Below are positions 22,401-35,208 of a stretch of DNA of 64,000 nucleotides, piece after piece. How positions within the stretch are numbered: position 1 is the first letter of the stretch; every line of letters begins with the position of its first letter. The position numbers were made by a program, and so were the translations under genes. Below the pieces are notes generated by a model. The model did no database searches, had not been told where the DNA came from, and saw only the letters and a program-made list of their open reading frames with translations. Origin of the DNA: Limnoperna fortunei (lineage: Eukaryota; Mollusca; Bivalvia; Mytilida; Modiolidae); contig OX104114.1 of the NCBI GenBank assembly GCA_944474755.1, forward strand, positions 85,112,623-85,176,622. The letters run 5' to 3'.

Positions 22401-25400
22401 TATGCTTAAATGTCATACAGATGATTTACGATATTTACGCAATTTTAGATAATATCTATCCAATGAGCTTAAAATTAAGGATAAGCAAAAGTTAAGGGTA
22501 CTCAATACACTTGTAAATCCGTTTTATACATTTTGCCAGTAAGTTGCCTTTGAGAATCAATTGAAATGTACATTCAACGACTAATCGAAAGGGATATGCA
22601 GCTTATATAATACGATATCCATGGCACCCATTTCACAATGTCGTACGACTTACGACCGGTCTCAAATCTTACACAAAACATACAACATACAAGTGATCGT
22701 AAGTATTTGAACTTTTTTGAAACGGAGGCCATGACCTGTGCAGCCTTTTAAGATTTTCTATGTACATAATTTTTGCTGAAGAGAAAACCGTATACACATT
22801 GGATACATTATAGTTTAAGATTGTTTTTCACATTTGATATTATCTGACTTCCTTCATAAGCGTTATTTTACCTGGGTCTTGATAGTAAAAAGTCTTTAAT
22901 AGTGCCAAGCAGTGCGAATCCAGGAATTGTTTTCGTGAAAAACTCTTATGTATAATTTATAATGTGTGGATTTAAATTTAATATTCTAAAAACTAACAAC
23001 AAAGATCACCCCCGTTCACCTTTTTGTGTTGGCGTAGATATATTTCGATATCAATGTTCATTATTTAACGCAACTCAGCGTCAGTGATCTAAAATGCCTT
23101 TTTGAAGGAATGATATGTTGTTTTAAAGACAGTGTTCTTAACTATCCAAAATATGCAAATAGATTTAGAAACGGGTAATGCCATAAGAAGGGGCCAGATC
23201 ATTCATTTTCTATTTTTAAAAATCATCCAGGGATCTGGATATTACTGTAACCTGAACTGTGGTCTTTGCTCACATGGTTCTTATAGTTGCAATTGTAAAT
23301 TGTAATTGCAATACTGAGTCTAATAATCCTAGTAAAAATAAAGCTTAGTTAATGTAGACAAAAACTAGCATTTATCGTCTGGATATAGCATATTCTAATA
23401 TTCATAAAATAAAAGTTTTCTAACCAACAAGCCATACATTCTTTAATTTTCAACTGCGTACTGTGTTGCGACAACAGAATGTGCACTCGATAATATTTTG
23501 AAAGCGTCTTGTTACTAGAAAGTAATCAAATTGGTTTTTTAAGTAAGAAACAGTAAATTAACATTATCAGAATCAAAATTAATTGACCAGAAAAACAAAA
23601 ATACTAAAAACCCCTTGCAAATGTATGAATCTATTTTTATTCGTATCAATGTACATGTACATTTATGCATATTAAATGTCCACACACATAATAAAAATTG
23701 TATTTTTAGGTCAGTTACATATGAAAATGACGTAGACATTCAATAATAAGTCTAACAATATGAAAATAAGGTAAACATTTACATAAATAATTACAAATCG
23801 ATTTAAAAAAGCTGTGAACAGAAAACAGTAGATTTGTGACTTACGAAGTACATGTTTTTATACTTTAAAAAACACTTGATCATTTATAAGACCCCATTTT
23901 TATTCAATGGTAGCTGCCAGAACAAACGTCAAAGTACCTAAAGAGCTACAGTTCGGCCCTAATTCTATTTAGGCTGTAAAATGTTTACATCTTTATTCAT
24001 TTCAGATAAATACTCGTACATTTTACGCGTGCTTAAATTATCACTGATGAAGGCATTTGGCAATGATAAAAGGACAGTTGTAAACTGTTAGAAAAAGCGC
24101 ACCAACCCCACAACCATCTACTTTTCTTTTTATATTGTGGTTTTACATGTTTTCACAATATAGTAATTTTCAATAGCTGTTTTTATTGGTGTAAATTATT
24201 TAAACACAATTTAAATGTGGTATCAAAGAATAACTTCAAAAATCTTTTGTGCTGGCACGATTTATCTTAATTCACGTATCAAAAACTTTATTGTTTAACT
24301 GTAAGTAAAGCCGGAAGAGACATAGATCGTGACCCATATTTTATTTAAGTCATACATTCTGGTCAATAACAATGTCTATTATTTATTATTGCTTTTTACA
24401 AACGTATGTAAAACAAAACTCAGAATCATAGTGTGTGGTATGCACACCTTCGTGAACCTAAGTAGACTTGGACAATCCTTTTTATTTATTATGTCCATTA
24501 GGTTAAGTGGTCACCTATGTTCGTCACAATAAACTAGTCGAGAACGTGCAAGAGAGGTTTCCTTTGGTAGTATAAATAAGAATTACCTGGTCATAGCATC
24601 ACGTTGGTTAATCTTTACATTTAATTTGTAAGTATAAATTTAATGTCTTCTTGGAACTTATCGCTTCTTCCCCCAAATTGTAAGATATAACAAAATATAT
24701 CAAATAGACAGATCTTGCCATTTGAACTCTTTACCTTATAGAAAACGTGACAATCTCCAGGTACAGAGTACAGGACCTCTTATTTATTGTTCTGATTTAC
24801 AGCTGAATATTTGTAAATTATGGACAGTTTTGGCACTTTTCATCAATTGACAGTAAATTGAATGTAGCAGTAAAATAGCATAGGTTTGTACCATTGATTT
24901 GCGAGGTTTTCGCTATCCTAATTGAACGTATATAATGTACTTGTAAGAATCGAAGGATTTGAATTTATTATTTTCTTTGTGTTTTAGAAAATTATACATA
25001 ATGACTCATTTTAAGTTATGCATTCAATTTCACGCGATGCTTTAATCACACATTTTTTATATGAATTATGTGTATATAGCGATATATCTGACTGCTGTTT
25101 CTGAGTTTAATTTATTGATTTAAATGAGAAATAACCGTTGACTGACGAATATGCAGATGCGAAATCATACACAACCTTCTCGATCATTATACGACGCAAT
25201 GTGTACCTCTAAGCCAGTTGTACAATGTTACAGGTCACACACACATTATCAATACATTCTTCTGTTAAAACACTATTTGTGTAAATATACATTCCTCAAT
25301 GAATTTAGAAAATCTTTGATATGTTTATTAAGCAATGACTTTAATAATTATAAATATTTAACGTTTTTGTTCACGGAACATCAATGTGACACAACAAATT

Positions 25401-25645
25401 ATAAAGATGTTGAGGATGACCTTAATGCGACACAATCATATTAATGTTGTAATAAATGTTTCGTTATTTATTGTAGAAGTCACAGTTATGTACCAAGAGA
25501 AGACGAAGTTTTAACGCGGAAAATAACATAAATAAAAAACATTAATATGAAGATTAACGACATAGGATTATTCAACCGAGAGTGATTTGCGCATCGTAAC
25601 GTAAGAAAGTGTGTTCCGGTATTGTTGTCAGCAACTTGTTACACG
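19436..25645. other. Intergenic, about 6 kb without a supported gene
   Basis: AT-rich with ORFs under 100 residues and no recognisable domains. There is a SINE-like 3' tail near 19440-19505 (ATTGCTCGCTAGACGTTAAGT then CAATAAATCAAT) and a hairpin near 21515-21600. No other feature is supported. Confidence 0.5.
21515..21600. repeat. Imperfect hairpin
   Basis: Arms TATTATTGCA...CTCTATGC and GCATAGAG...TGCAATAATC face each other across about 25 bases. It could be a small MITE or the terminal hairpin of a repeat. Confidence 0.45.
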
Positions 25646-25709
25646 ATGGCTTTGAAAATAGACATGACAACAACAATCTGTTTAGTAATTTTCGGAATTT
25701 TTCTTGACA
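25646..25709 (+). CDS. Gene 3, exon 1: signal peptide
   Basis: ATG at 25646 opens MALKIDMTTTICLVIFGIFLD, then one base and a GTAAGT donor at 25710. Joined to 29133 the split codon becomes ATG (Met), continuing SFANVSNKKEE. The hydrophobic core is TICLVIFGIF; cleavage after SFA is plausible. Phase 1 and the 64-base length equal or resemble the other first exons. A second in-frame ATG (Met7) could serve as an alternative start. Confidence 0.75.
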
Positions 25710-26139
25710 GTAAGTAGCAAATTACAACTATATATATATATTTATAAACTCGGATTTGTTTATACTGGTATTGAATAAAATACATTGGGAAGTTTAGTGT
25801 TCCAGTATTCGTAACTGTTAGCAACATTTTTTCATTCAGACAGGTCTAGATTTTATTCAGTAGCTCTGTGGTTTTTTTTTTGTTCCTGTTTACAATTAAA
25901 TTTATGGTGACTTTTTTCATCATTTTTCTAGTTGATACGATCTTAAATGTCTAACAAAAGTTCGTTTTTCATGTTTATAGAAAGTATTAATGTGTTGAAT
26001 AATTAACATTAGCATTAACAATTATTTAAGACGATTCAATGTATTAGACAAAACTAGACAAAAATATACATTTAAGTTGTAACAACAATTATAATATATA
26101 TTTAAACATATAATGAACCAAATATAATATAATCTAAAT

Positions 26140-26319
26140 ACTACATTGATTGCGTCAAGTGGTTAACATTCTATTGTTCACTGTTGTTTGTTGGCCTGCT
26201 TCCTTCAATTAATTTGATTCAATTAATTCAATTAATTTGAACTACATTGATTGCGTCAATGGGTTAACATTCTATTGTTCACTGTTGTTTGTTGGCCTTT
26301 GCTTCCTTCAATTAATTTG
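26140..26319. repeat. 101-bp tandem duplication
   Basis: ACTACATTGATTGCGTCAA begins at 26140 and again at 26241. Both are followed by GGTTAACATTCTATTGTTCA and TTGTTGGCC. The copies differ at only a few bases; the spacer is built of AATTAATTTGA words. Confidence 0.95.
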
Positions 26320-26405
26320 GCCACTTTTTTCGTTTTTGTGTTTTTGACTATTTTTGTCTAATTTTTTTGCCTTTTTGAATTGTTAAATTGCTTGACTACT
26401 GAATG

Positions 26406-26409
<4 letters not shown>

Positions 26410-26475
<66 letters not shown>
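26410..26475. repeat. (TA)n microsatellite, 33 units
   Basis: Uninterrupted alternating T and A for 66 bases. Confidence 0.99.
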
Positions 26476-26477
<2 letters not shown>

Positions 26478-27839
26478 TATTTTTAATCCTTGATTGAAAG
26501 TCTTTAGTCAAGATGTCCAAAATTAAATTACTAACATTGTAATCACACTTTAGTGGTAATTCTAATTTTTTTGAGCGAGTAATAATGGGCCTTGCTAATT
26601 AGTTTGGTGTTTGAGGACTTTTTTGTTTTATCAGATCATGTGACTTAATGCTATATGACATAACTTCTATACAAATACAGACAATATATCATCTTTATTA
26701 TCAAAATATATGCCCCAAGCAAAAACTAAACAACCGCGCTTCAGCGTGTGTTTTAAAATTATTTTGAATCTACTTTTATCATTGCAAGATACATGTACAT
26801 ATTTTTGGGGTGAATTTTGTTTGATTTGAAAGTTTAAGTTCTACATCTTTTCTTAAAAATTTCTTTTTTAAATTAAATACGTGCATCATGTTACCATGTT
26901 TAGTCGTTTAATTCTGATGCTTAAAAAGTATTATTTAAATATAATACTTGTTATTGATCAGTAAGCCAACTTAATTTTTTTGAACAGTTATTAAATTATA
27001 TTCTTCCCAAGACGAAAAGAAAACGTAACTAGTGTCGGTAATTTGTTATACTAGTTTTCACTTCTGATTTCTTCAATTTTAATTGTATTATTGTCCTGCG
27101 TTTTGTGATCCCTAATCCTATCCAAGAGTAAACTTACAGCCATTGCATCCTTAAAAGCAACACTTTGACTAATTGTTAACTATGTGCTTACGGATCGCTG
27201 ACTGATTGTGGACGAATACATCCGTGCAAAACCGTCAACGATCAGTCCGATCCAGAACCCGTCATTTAATTATATGCATATATCGCTCCAATCTAATTAA
27301 AATTAAATCTTTCACTGCCTCCCCCCTTTTTGTTATTGGTCGCTGCGTTGTAAGTGACCATAGGAAAAAATGGGGACCATGTGAACGATTTAATTTTAAT
27401 TAGTTTGATATCAGTCAGTTTATTGACGGATACATATAACTAAATAATTTTAAGACGAGCGAAGTTTTAGTCATAAGTTTATTATATATGTTTTTATAAT
27501 AAATATTCAGTAGGATATTTAATGAGAATGTCTCGTATTTTCTTCATCATATATATTTATAAAGCAAATTTATTCATTGTTTAGAGTTTCTTTAATAAAT
27601 AAATGCTGCATAAACAAAAATACCGTATGACATAAATATTTGATGAATACCTTATACTAAAGTTATTCTCTTTTTTCTCTTTTTAAATACATAAATAAGC
27701 TAATTAAATCTCTCTTCAACCTAAAAATATTATTATTGTTTCAATCGTCAACTACTGACTACATTTTATGTGGGTTTCGATATTGAAAGTAAATGGACCG
27801 ATTTGAACGATCAGTCCAAATCAACCCGTCAAATAGGTC

Positions 27840-27905
27840 ACATCACATAGGTAAGGATTCAGAGCGCTCTACCCACAGAGCTGAATTATCCAAAGTGGCG
27901 GAAAA
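27840..27905 (-). repeat. tRNA-like relic, possible SINE head
   Basis: The minus strand reads AATTCAGCTCTGTGGGTAGAG then CGCTCTGAATCC. This resembles a tRNA D-arm and A box (TAGCTCAGT-GGTAGAGCGCTC). No acceptable B box or closing acceptor stem follows, so it is not a tRNA gene. Confidence 0.4.
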
Positions 27906-28879
27906 GGGATGTCTTGATGCTGGGGTTGTACGGTTATAAAACAGAAAGTCAGATCACGGAAACAGGGTAACGTGTTTAGAAAGTTTCAAGCTCCTTGCCA
28001 AATGAATACAAATTTTGAAGATGTCGATGAGCGCAGGTAGGCTCGTTAAAGCAGCTACAAAAGGGTTGCCGCCCCCTGCTCATAACCCATACCTTTTCAG
28101 CGGATTTTAAGAGTTTTGTCTTTTAGTCTATCTTTTACGAATTAATTCATGTTTTGTTAACTTGTTCTCCCCCTGAATATAGCTGAAATACTGCTCGTTG
28201 CATCAGACATTCAATAAATTTGTTTCCATCGTTACATTAAAGGACGTTTCTGCTGAACGATTAGACAATATTTAGTATTATTTTCTGCGTATGGAAAACG
28301 TTGTATGTTACATTTTACAAACAAGAAGTTATTCTAATATGCTTTGCAGACTAAATTAATGTAACGCTCATGTAAATGTGTAATAACATCTTTTAAAAAA
28401 GCGTTTTGCCTAAGTACTGCACTTTTTGTATAGTACAGTTCCATTAAATAAACTGGCATACTTTCTATAATTAAAAAGCAAATAAATTAACGACATAAAA
28501 AATATTTATTATGAATGATTTGATAGTAATTTTGAGAGTGGGGTAGGGATAATGAATAATTATCACGGAATTTAAAATTATTTTTTGTTCCGTAGTGATG
28601 GCTCTTCGTAATCACAATAGTAATTTGAAAAAAATGTAAAAACCTTAGTTGAACTTTTTATGAAGAATAGTTACCTTCTCTATTCATAAAACCCAATATA
28701 GTTATATATTCTATTAAGCTTTTTGTACCTAGATTGAGGGTCTCTGACTGCCATCATAACTTAATTAATCGTTATGGTAAATACAAATGTAACATTTTCA
28801 AATTCGGTCGAACATTGTCACCGATTCAAAGGTCTTTCCTATTTCTCGATTGGACCTTTTCCTAGGCATGACAATGACT

Positions 28880-29065
28880 AACTTAACGGTTGTCTAATAG
28901 AGGCAGGCACTGGTTAGTCATCTTGAGCACCTGATTGTATTCGGTACGAGTTACTCACTTTCTGTTTAGAGGGGGGGGGGGTGTTTTTGTTTCGTGTTGT
29001 AACTGTTTGTGTAAATCCGGAATTATAACCGTCCCTTGACTTTCGGCTCATGTTTTGTTGGTTTT
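28880..29065 (+). repeat. Interspersed repeat family A, copy 2
   Basis: Shared words with the other copies: AGAGGCAGGCACTGGTTAG, GAGTTACTCACTTTCTGTT, AAATCCGGAATTATAACCGT and CTTGACTTTCGGCTC. It ends about 70 bases before the gene 3 second exon and includes a G run at 28970-28980. Confidence 0.8.
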
Positions 29066-29132
29066 CAAGAATATATAATTATTGGTCCATAAACAATCTT
29101 ATATATTCTTGATATTCGTATACTTTTTTCAG

Positions 29133-30520
29133 TGTCATTTGCAAATGTCAGCAATAAAAAGGAGGAAGTACTGTTACAGCCTACCGGAAATGAGACCCCA
29201 GCTACCATTCCAAATATTTCAAACAAATTTATGCAAAAGCTCAAATTGCTGGGTAAATTGAGTGGCCACACTCACATTGATAAGATTCTTACTACAAGTG
29301 AAAATGATATAAGTATGAATGCTGGGCAGGATGAGGTAAGATTTAAACGTGCAACAAAAGAACGTGACGGAGTTTTAACTTCAAAGAACATCAAGGCAAA
29401 TTCAATTAAATCTACAAACATTAAGAGTGAGAAAGTTCTTGCCGACAAAATATTGGGAGATCGAATAATTGCGGATAGTATACGTGTAGCCAAAGATATT
29501 CGGCGTGGTAACCCATCAACAGGCCCAGAACCGTCAGTGGTATTTAATCCGAATCCAGGTCAAGAAAGAGACCTTAACGAGCCAGTCCCAACTATAGCAC
29601 CAAATGTACCAGGTTCAACTCTTCCGACGGAACCAAACGAAAGTGGTCTACAGCAGCCAATACAAGCAAACAGACTAGGTTTACAAAACCGAATTGATCC
29701 AAACGGACTCGGTCTACAGCAATTCATACACCCAATTAGTCAAGGTACACGTCAAAAACCAGTGAGGCTGAATATTCAGCCGAGTTTAAAAACACAATCG
29801 ACCCCTGAACTGAGACCTTTTTTGCATACCGGACAATCTGGTACATCAGGTCAAGAATTTGTTAGAGGCCCACCAGGCGAGAAAGTCGTCGAACGTCGTA
29901 AAACTACAGAAACTACCTCCAAAGGTCGGCGAAATGGCCTCAATTTATCGACCACAACTGGTAAATTAAACGATAATATATTTGATCAATTTATTAGCAA
30001 AAGAGATAATGGTTTAAAGTTAAAATCTCTGTTTCCAGAAGGATTTCCAAAAATGTCAGAAGCAGAAGAAAGTGGGATTACGAAAAGAAAGATATCTGAT
30101 AACTCGGGGACATTGAGGGCTAAAGAAATACAATCTGGTAGTATAAGTGCACAAAATACAAGAGCAAAGAAGATTCGGGCAGACGTTATCAAAAGCAAAA
30201 CAATTGACGCTAAACTTATAGTAATGCGAGAAAGGACGAACAAACCGAAGGAGGATAATAATTTGGCGAAACCTCAAACAGCGCTTTACGAGAGTACTCA
30301 TCCTATATTTACTGTAAACAAAACACCAGAAATCAAAAGTGTGTGGGAATTACCAGTACAAAATAATAGTAAGAGTAGAATATTAACAGTTAATCATCCT
30401 GATGGTATCATGAACGGGGATTTAGTACCTAAGACGGTTACCAGCTATCCTGATTTACCTGATCACGACCCGTTCGCCACAGGACACACGTTTATCAGAG
30501 AGAACCAGCTAGGCTTTTGA
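29133..30520 (+). CDS. Gene 3, exon 2: secreted protein with two period-5 cassettes
   Basis: The exon starts at 29133 right after TTTTTTCAG. Joined to 25646-25709 it encodes 483 residues and ends at TGA 30518-30520. A basic site RFKRATKER lies at about residues 90-98. Cassette 1, about 99-144, runs IKANS, IKSTN, IKSEK, VLADK, ILGDR, IIADS, IRV. Cassette 2, about 345-389, runs LRAKE, IQSGS, ISAQN, TRAKK, IRADV, IKSKT, IDAKL, IVM. The roughly 200 residues between are Pro/Asn/Gln/Thr-rich with loose repeats (LGLQ ... P-N-G/R-L-G-L-Q), probably disordered. Both cassettes follow a basic (K/R)-rich stretch. No catalytic domain, cysteine framework or membrane segment is seen. It is a paralogue of genes 2, 4, 5 and 6; a matrix role is inferred. 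Confidence 0.9.
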
Positions 30521-32605
30521 AAACAAATGCTGAATTCTACTGTCAACTGCGGTTTGTTTCGATTTAATAATTACCGTGTTGACAACATTTGAATAGACTT
30601 TCGTTTAATTTGCAGCTGTATATTCAAGAAGCATATTTATTCGAGAAGTCCTTTTTGTCGTTAAGACATGTAAAAAAATATTTACAAGGTTGCACTTGCT
30701 TTTTGTATTGTTTGTACAGTGTTGATTGTCGCCACTAAGCCTATCAAAATGTAGAATCTGTGTATCAGTTAATCTTAAAAAGAATCTCTACTGTATAATG
30801 GAACAGACTTGACTTGGGATTCTAGTGGTAGTTTATATAACATTAGAAAATGCATTCACAGAGCAACAAATGTTGAAAGGTTTACATCAATTCATCAAGC
30901 AATGGGCCATTCATTTCAACAGGCCATAATGCGGGCTTTCTTGTCTTGTTTTTTGTATTTGATGCCTTTGAATTCTGTAAGTAGTACCCATAGAGTCTTT
31001 GTAAATGTACATCAGTTTTTTTTCTAAAAATCTGGTGCATGTTAAAAGTTTCACAGTCATATTCAATTTGTATTTTCTTTTCAACGGTTCTACTTTGTTG
31101 TCATTACGACTAAGTAAGATTGTTAATTATTTTTGTTCGTGATTATACGCCTACGAAATATTTCATTCGATTATTTTGCCGATATGTTCCTTTGACAAAT
31201 AAAGATTAAAAGATTCGGATTGATAATGGGTACCCCTTTCTAAAGGAAAAGGGCTAAACTCCGGGTTTTTTTTATATGAGTGATATATATTTTTTATCTG
31301 ATCCAGGGTGTGTATAATGTGTCTAAGCTTATGTCTTTAGCGCATTTCTTTTTCCGATTCTAGTCAAGAAATCAGAATTGACGATGTTCAACTTCCGATC
31401 TCTTTTTCGTAAAGATTTTTGAGTTCATTTTTATAAAACCGAAATATAAATTTATTAATTTGTATGTAATATCCTTAGTTTTGCATTAAAGGTGGCTTTT
31501 TCACTATATTCATTTGTGATAAATGTGCATTTTTTGTCCAGTTTTTGTTTGTTATAGATTTTACCATGGCTTTGTATTTATATTGCTTGAGATTTAAACG
31601 CCAAAATGATCAGGTTTTTATTTTTGCCATTAAGATAAATATTTCAAGTGTATTTGGTTTTGAAAAAAAATTTCATTGGATTTGGTGTTGCATTAGCATT
31701 TAAAGATGTGTCTACAAATTATATATTTTACGGTTCTCAGGTAAAAAAGGGGACCAAAACTGTTTCGAGTGTAAATATTTATTAACAGATTTTGACGAGA
31801 TTGTTTCATTGAAGTTTTCATCTATTTAGTATCGGTTTGCAATCACCGACTTTTGTATCTTGATATACATGGTAGAAAGGCCAGAGATTGTATTACCGTT
31901 AAAAGAATTAAAACGTGTTTAACTCTAAATTAGTCTTGGATGCTGTTTATTTACAAATAAAGATAATAGTTTGAATGTTTGAGAAAGTTAGTCATTATAA
32001 AAAAGTGTAAACGAGTTAATGTTTATAAGCAATATAGTAATGCAAGGGAAATCGTAGATTTTTATGCACTTATTTAGGTTGCTTCGTTAAAAAAATGGCA
32101 TTTTATATAATGTAAAAGATGATAAAACAAAAATCGCTCTTGATGCCAATAACAAAAGTTCAGTTGGCACGACAGCAAAGACTTTATTATTAACCCTTTA
32201 AGGACATTATGCTGTAACACTCGCATGCATAATTCATTATATTCAGTATTTCGAAAAAAATACGCTAAAATTTATAATCTCCGGGTGGCGGACGCCAAGT
32301 AATAACGATAACTCACCTTGACCTTCCGTTTACCTGCTTAATTTAACAAGTATTTAGATTATAATGTTGCTCGATTTCATATTTTAATTCTATGTTTCAG
32401 TAAACGAAAGGGGTATACAAATTGTTTATAGTGCACCTCAAGTTTTGTTATTAAAAGTACATATAAACGTAATATGTGACTGCTTCAGAAGATTTATAAA
32501 TTCCTACGCCAAAACATTGACCACTTGCGAGTCCATAACAATGCTTCTAATGTGTACGGCGTTTGGCATTTATCTTCGCCAGCCAAGTGTTACGATCCAG
32601 CTTAG
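30521..32605. other. Gene 3 3' UTR and spacer
   Basis: About 690 bases from the stop to a canonical AATAAA, then AT-rich DNA. A 72-residue ORF at 30809-31027 lies inside the presumed 3' UTR and has no support. Confidence 0.5.
31198..31203 (+). promoter_or_regulatory. Candidate polyadenylation signal for gene 3
   Basis: Clean AATAAA in GACAAATAAAGATT, about 680 bases downstream of the stop. It is followed by a T/G-rich stretch after the next 40 bases. Confidence 0.5.
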
Positions 32606-32856
32606 TATAAACATAGTATAAACATATTTTATTTGCTCAAACATGCAAATTGGATAAGACACAAGTTAATCCAACTTATGAAGTCTTCTCCAGTATACAG
32701 TATGTTACAAAACTATATTGATAGAGCAGCGTACATTGTAATACAATACAAATTATATTATGTTTGTTGGAGACATAACAAAGCTTTTGATGACACATAT
32801 TAAGGAAAAATAAAAAAAGAAATTAAATAGAGAAAAAATTGATGTGATAGATAAGA

Positions 32857-32914
<58 letters not shown>

Positions 32915-33690
32915 CAAATCCTTGTGAGTAATGATTCAAACCATGGGGAACCTTTCTGACCCTTTGATATACTCAAATATATCCTTAAAGACTTGTTCAT
33001 TCTGCTCATTAGACAATTGCAAATTACCAGATGTAAGTAGTTCTAGATTTATTGGACAGTAGATTGGCAGCCACTGAAGGTTTTCAAATAATCTATTTCT
33101 AACATAAGCATATCTCGACCATTCAAAGAAGTAATGATTTGAGTCCGCGGTCGGATCCATAGCGACAAGATGAATCAGATATATTTACCCTGTCTAGGTC
33201 ATAATTCAATATTGATGCTGCTTATCTTATTTGAGACCATATTCATAATGCTTTGGAACTCTTCTATGTGGGTTCAAGTTCTTTAGTTCAGATTTAAACT
33301 TAAAAATAGTTAACATTACGAATTGATAGATCTAAACGGTTCCACTGTCGTATAGTTGATGGTATGAAGGATTCTTCAGTCAGTGATAGTCTACAGAAGG
33401 GAGTCATAATATTGTTGCCATTACGATCCGGTCCACCCTCTATTCGGTGAAGAGAGGTAGTCGTAACACTTGGCTAGCGAAGATGTGTTGCATAATACAA
33501 ACACTGCGCTGCATTTGCCCATTTATGCATTTAAAAGTTTGCAACTGGAAATTAGAAGAAGTTAAGACTTTATAGGTGGTAATACGTCTTATTGTGACTC
33601 CTATGATTAATAAGTGATAAACATCCAATAATGACACACCAACCATTTCTCTAAACGCAACGCAACAACATACAACTTAGAAATTGTAAT
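32606..33690 (-). pseudogene. 3' end of a LINE, minus strand
   Basis: Minus-strand frames contain LEKWLVCHYW-like, then KFKSELKNLNPHR, then a Cys/His-type tail that is degenerate (YFFEWSRYAYVRNRLFENLQ where related tails have HFFFEC), then NLELLTSGN, NEQNEQVFKDIFEYIKGSERF and a stop near 32936. A short 3' UTR follows, interrupted by an ATC microsatellite and ending with AAATAAAATATG and a doubled TAGTATAAACA-type tail. 5'-truncated, with frameshifts; a dead copy. Clade not assigned. Confidence 0.7.
32859..32912. repeat. (GAT)18 microsatellite
   Basis: Eighteen perfect GAT units, located within the 3' UTR of the minus-strand LINE fragment about 25 bases after its stop codon. Confidence 0.98.
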
Positions 33691-34069
33691 AAGGCTTGCA
33701 GATAAGGATCCACATTCTAAGCCATTACAGAATCGGAATAAAGCTAATGTACTATCATATATGATACGATAGGCGTATATCTGAGTTAAGACATCGCCAT
33801 TCGATTAAGAAACTACTCGTTTACCATCGTAATATATTAAAATCAAGTAAACTTAATGTACTGTTAAAAAGATTAGATTGAATGAGAAAGTCATTCAGTT
33901 TTCAGTTTTAAGCAGAGTAATCTATATATTAGTGAAATGTGAAAAAGTTTGTTCATATACTCTGATATCAAACGTATACCACAAAATTTAAAATGCCACT
34001 CATAAAATACTTATAAAAATATCGTAATACATGTATCGCATTATCATAACATCATGAAACTTAAAGAAA
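33691..34069. other. Spacer between LINE fragment and gene 4 3' end
   Basis: AT-rich with no feature recognised. Confidence 0.5.
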
Positions 34070-34075
34070 TTTATT
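34070..34075 (-). promoter_or_regulatory. Candidate polyadenylation signal for gene 4
   Basis: AATAAA on the minus strand about 135 bases past the TAA stop of gene 4. Confidence 0.5.
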
Positions 34076-34207
34076 ATTATTTAGTGCAATGGTAATTAGA
34101 ATATATATTGATATATTGATAATTTAAGTCCAACAATACTATGATTTCTTTCTTAACATATGTATTATAAAATAAATGAGTTTTTTAAAGGTTGCAGTAC
34201 AACTATA

Positions 34208-35208
34208 TTATTGCCAATTGCTTGGGTGAAAACCATATCTTTGACGTCTTGTCCTTGTGTTGCCATACATTCCAGATCCATTTTCGTCAAGTGGTTTCAA
34301 TATTTTCTGGCGCTTGACATATCCATTTTGAAAGGAAATAAAGGGATGGTTATGCGTATCTATTATAGTTGTTTCTGATTGAAATATACTGTCAGGCCGG
34401 CTATTATATTTATAGAGGTCTCTGATATTTTCTAAGGGCCTGTTGTTTGCTTTCGGTGACTTTAGATCACGATTACCAGCATACTTTTTAACAACTGTCT
34501 GTTGATGAAAGTTCGACAGGCTGTCGGACGTTTGTTTGTACCAAAAGTTCTCTGAGTTGTCCGTGTTGGAAAAAGGATAACCGTAGTCACTATTAGTGAA
34601 TCTGTTTTGTCCACGATAATATCCGGCACCTGGACTTCTTTGTATCTCTGTCCTTGGTCGGCGATATGTAAATTCACTTAGGAAAGGTTGATTTTGTTTG
34701 GACGTTACGATGATAGTTTCGCCATGAATTTGATCCGCATAAATCTTATCAGCAACAACGGAGTCCGCGTTCATGGTTTTAGCACTTATTTTGTCAGCAT
34801 TTATGTTTGTTGCCATAAGAATACCATCTGACTTTGTTCTGCTCTGAGTTGATTCAATTCTTGTATCCGGTTGACTAGACATATGTCGTTCGTCATTACG
34901 CTGATCAAGTATATTGTTTAGATTCAAAGATTGTTCATCTCTGCTTCGGGAAAAATGGTTCTGCTTCTCTCTATAATTTGTGTCATCCTGGTAATTTTTT
35001 GGTTGTAAATTCCGTTTCTGCATTCTCCTTTTTCTCCCTTTTCGTCCACTCCGAACTGATTTATTAGCACCACGTTTCTCAATTCTGTGCACTCTGTAAA
35101 TATTCTTGTCATCCAGAGCTTGCATTAACAAATTATTCTCGTACGTGATTTTTGCAATACTTTGGTTCAGAAGACCGTCACTTTTTTGTTTGTCAACTAA
35201 AATGTTAT
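34208..35208 (-). CDS. Gene 4, exon 2: secreted protein with one period-5 cassette
   Basis: The exon begins at 35208 after TTTGATTTTAG and joins 35874-35811 in phase 1 (split codon GAT), giving 354 residues ending in NWQ. The apparent upstream ATG at 35272 is intronic read-through. A dibasic site in HRIEKRGANK lies near residues 65-74, then a very basic stretch (RKGRKRRMQKR). The single cassette, about 147-190, runs INADK, ISAKT, MNADS, VVADK, IYADQ, IHGET, IIVTS. Immediately after it is FLSEF...RRP, then NRFTNSD; both motifs recur in genes 2 and 5. The C-terminal third is Asn/Ser/Tyr/Arg-rich with a second basic segment (RTRRQRYGF). No known domain. The intron is the shortest of the family (602 bases). 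Confidence 0.9.

Larger units (their letters stand above)
25710..29132 (+). other. Intron of gene 3
   Basis: GT-AG intron of 3423 bases (donor GTAAGT, acceptor CTTTTTTCAG). It contains a 101-bp tandem duplication, a (TA)33 microsatellite, a tRNA-like relic, a SINE-like tail near 28130-28220 and repeat family A copy 2. Confidence 0.75.

Noticed and set aside
29132..30520. Gene 3 starting at GTG 29132 as a single-exon gene
   Set aside because: The GTG is made by the G of a clear polypyrimidine-AG acceptor; the true start is in the signal exon at 25646.
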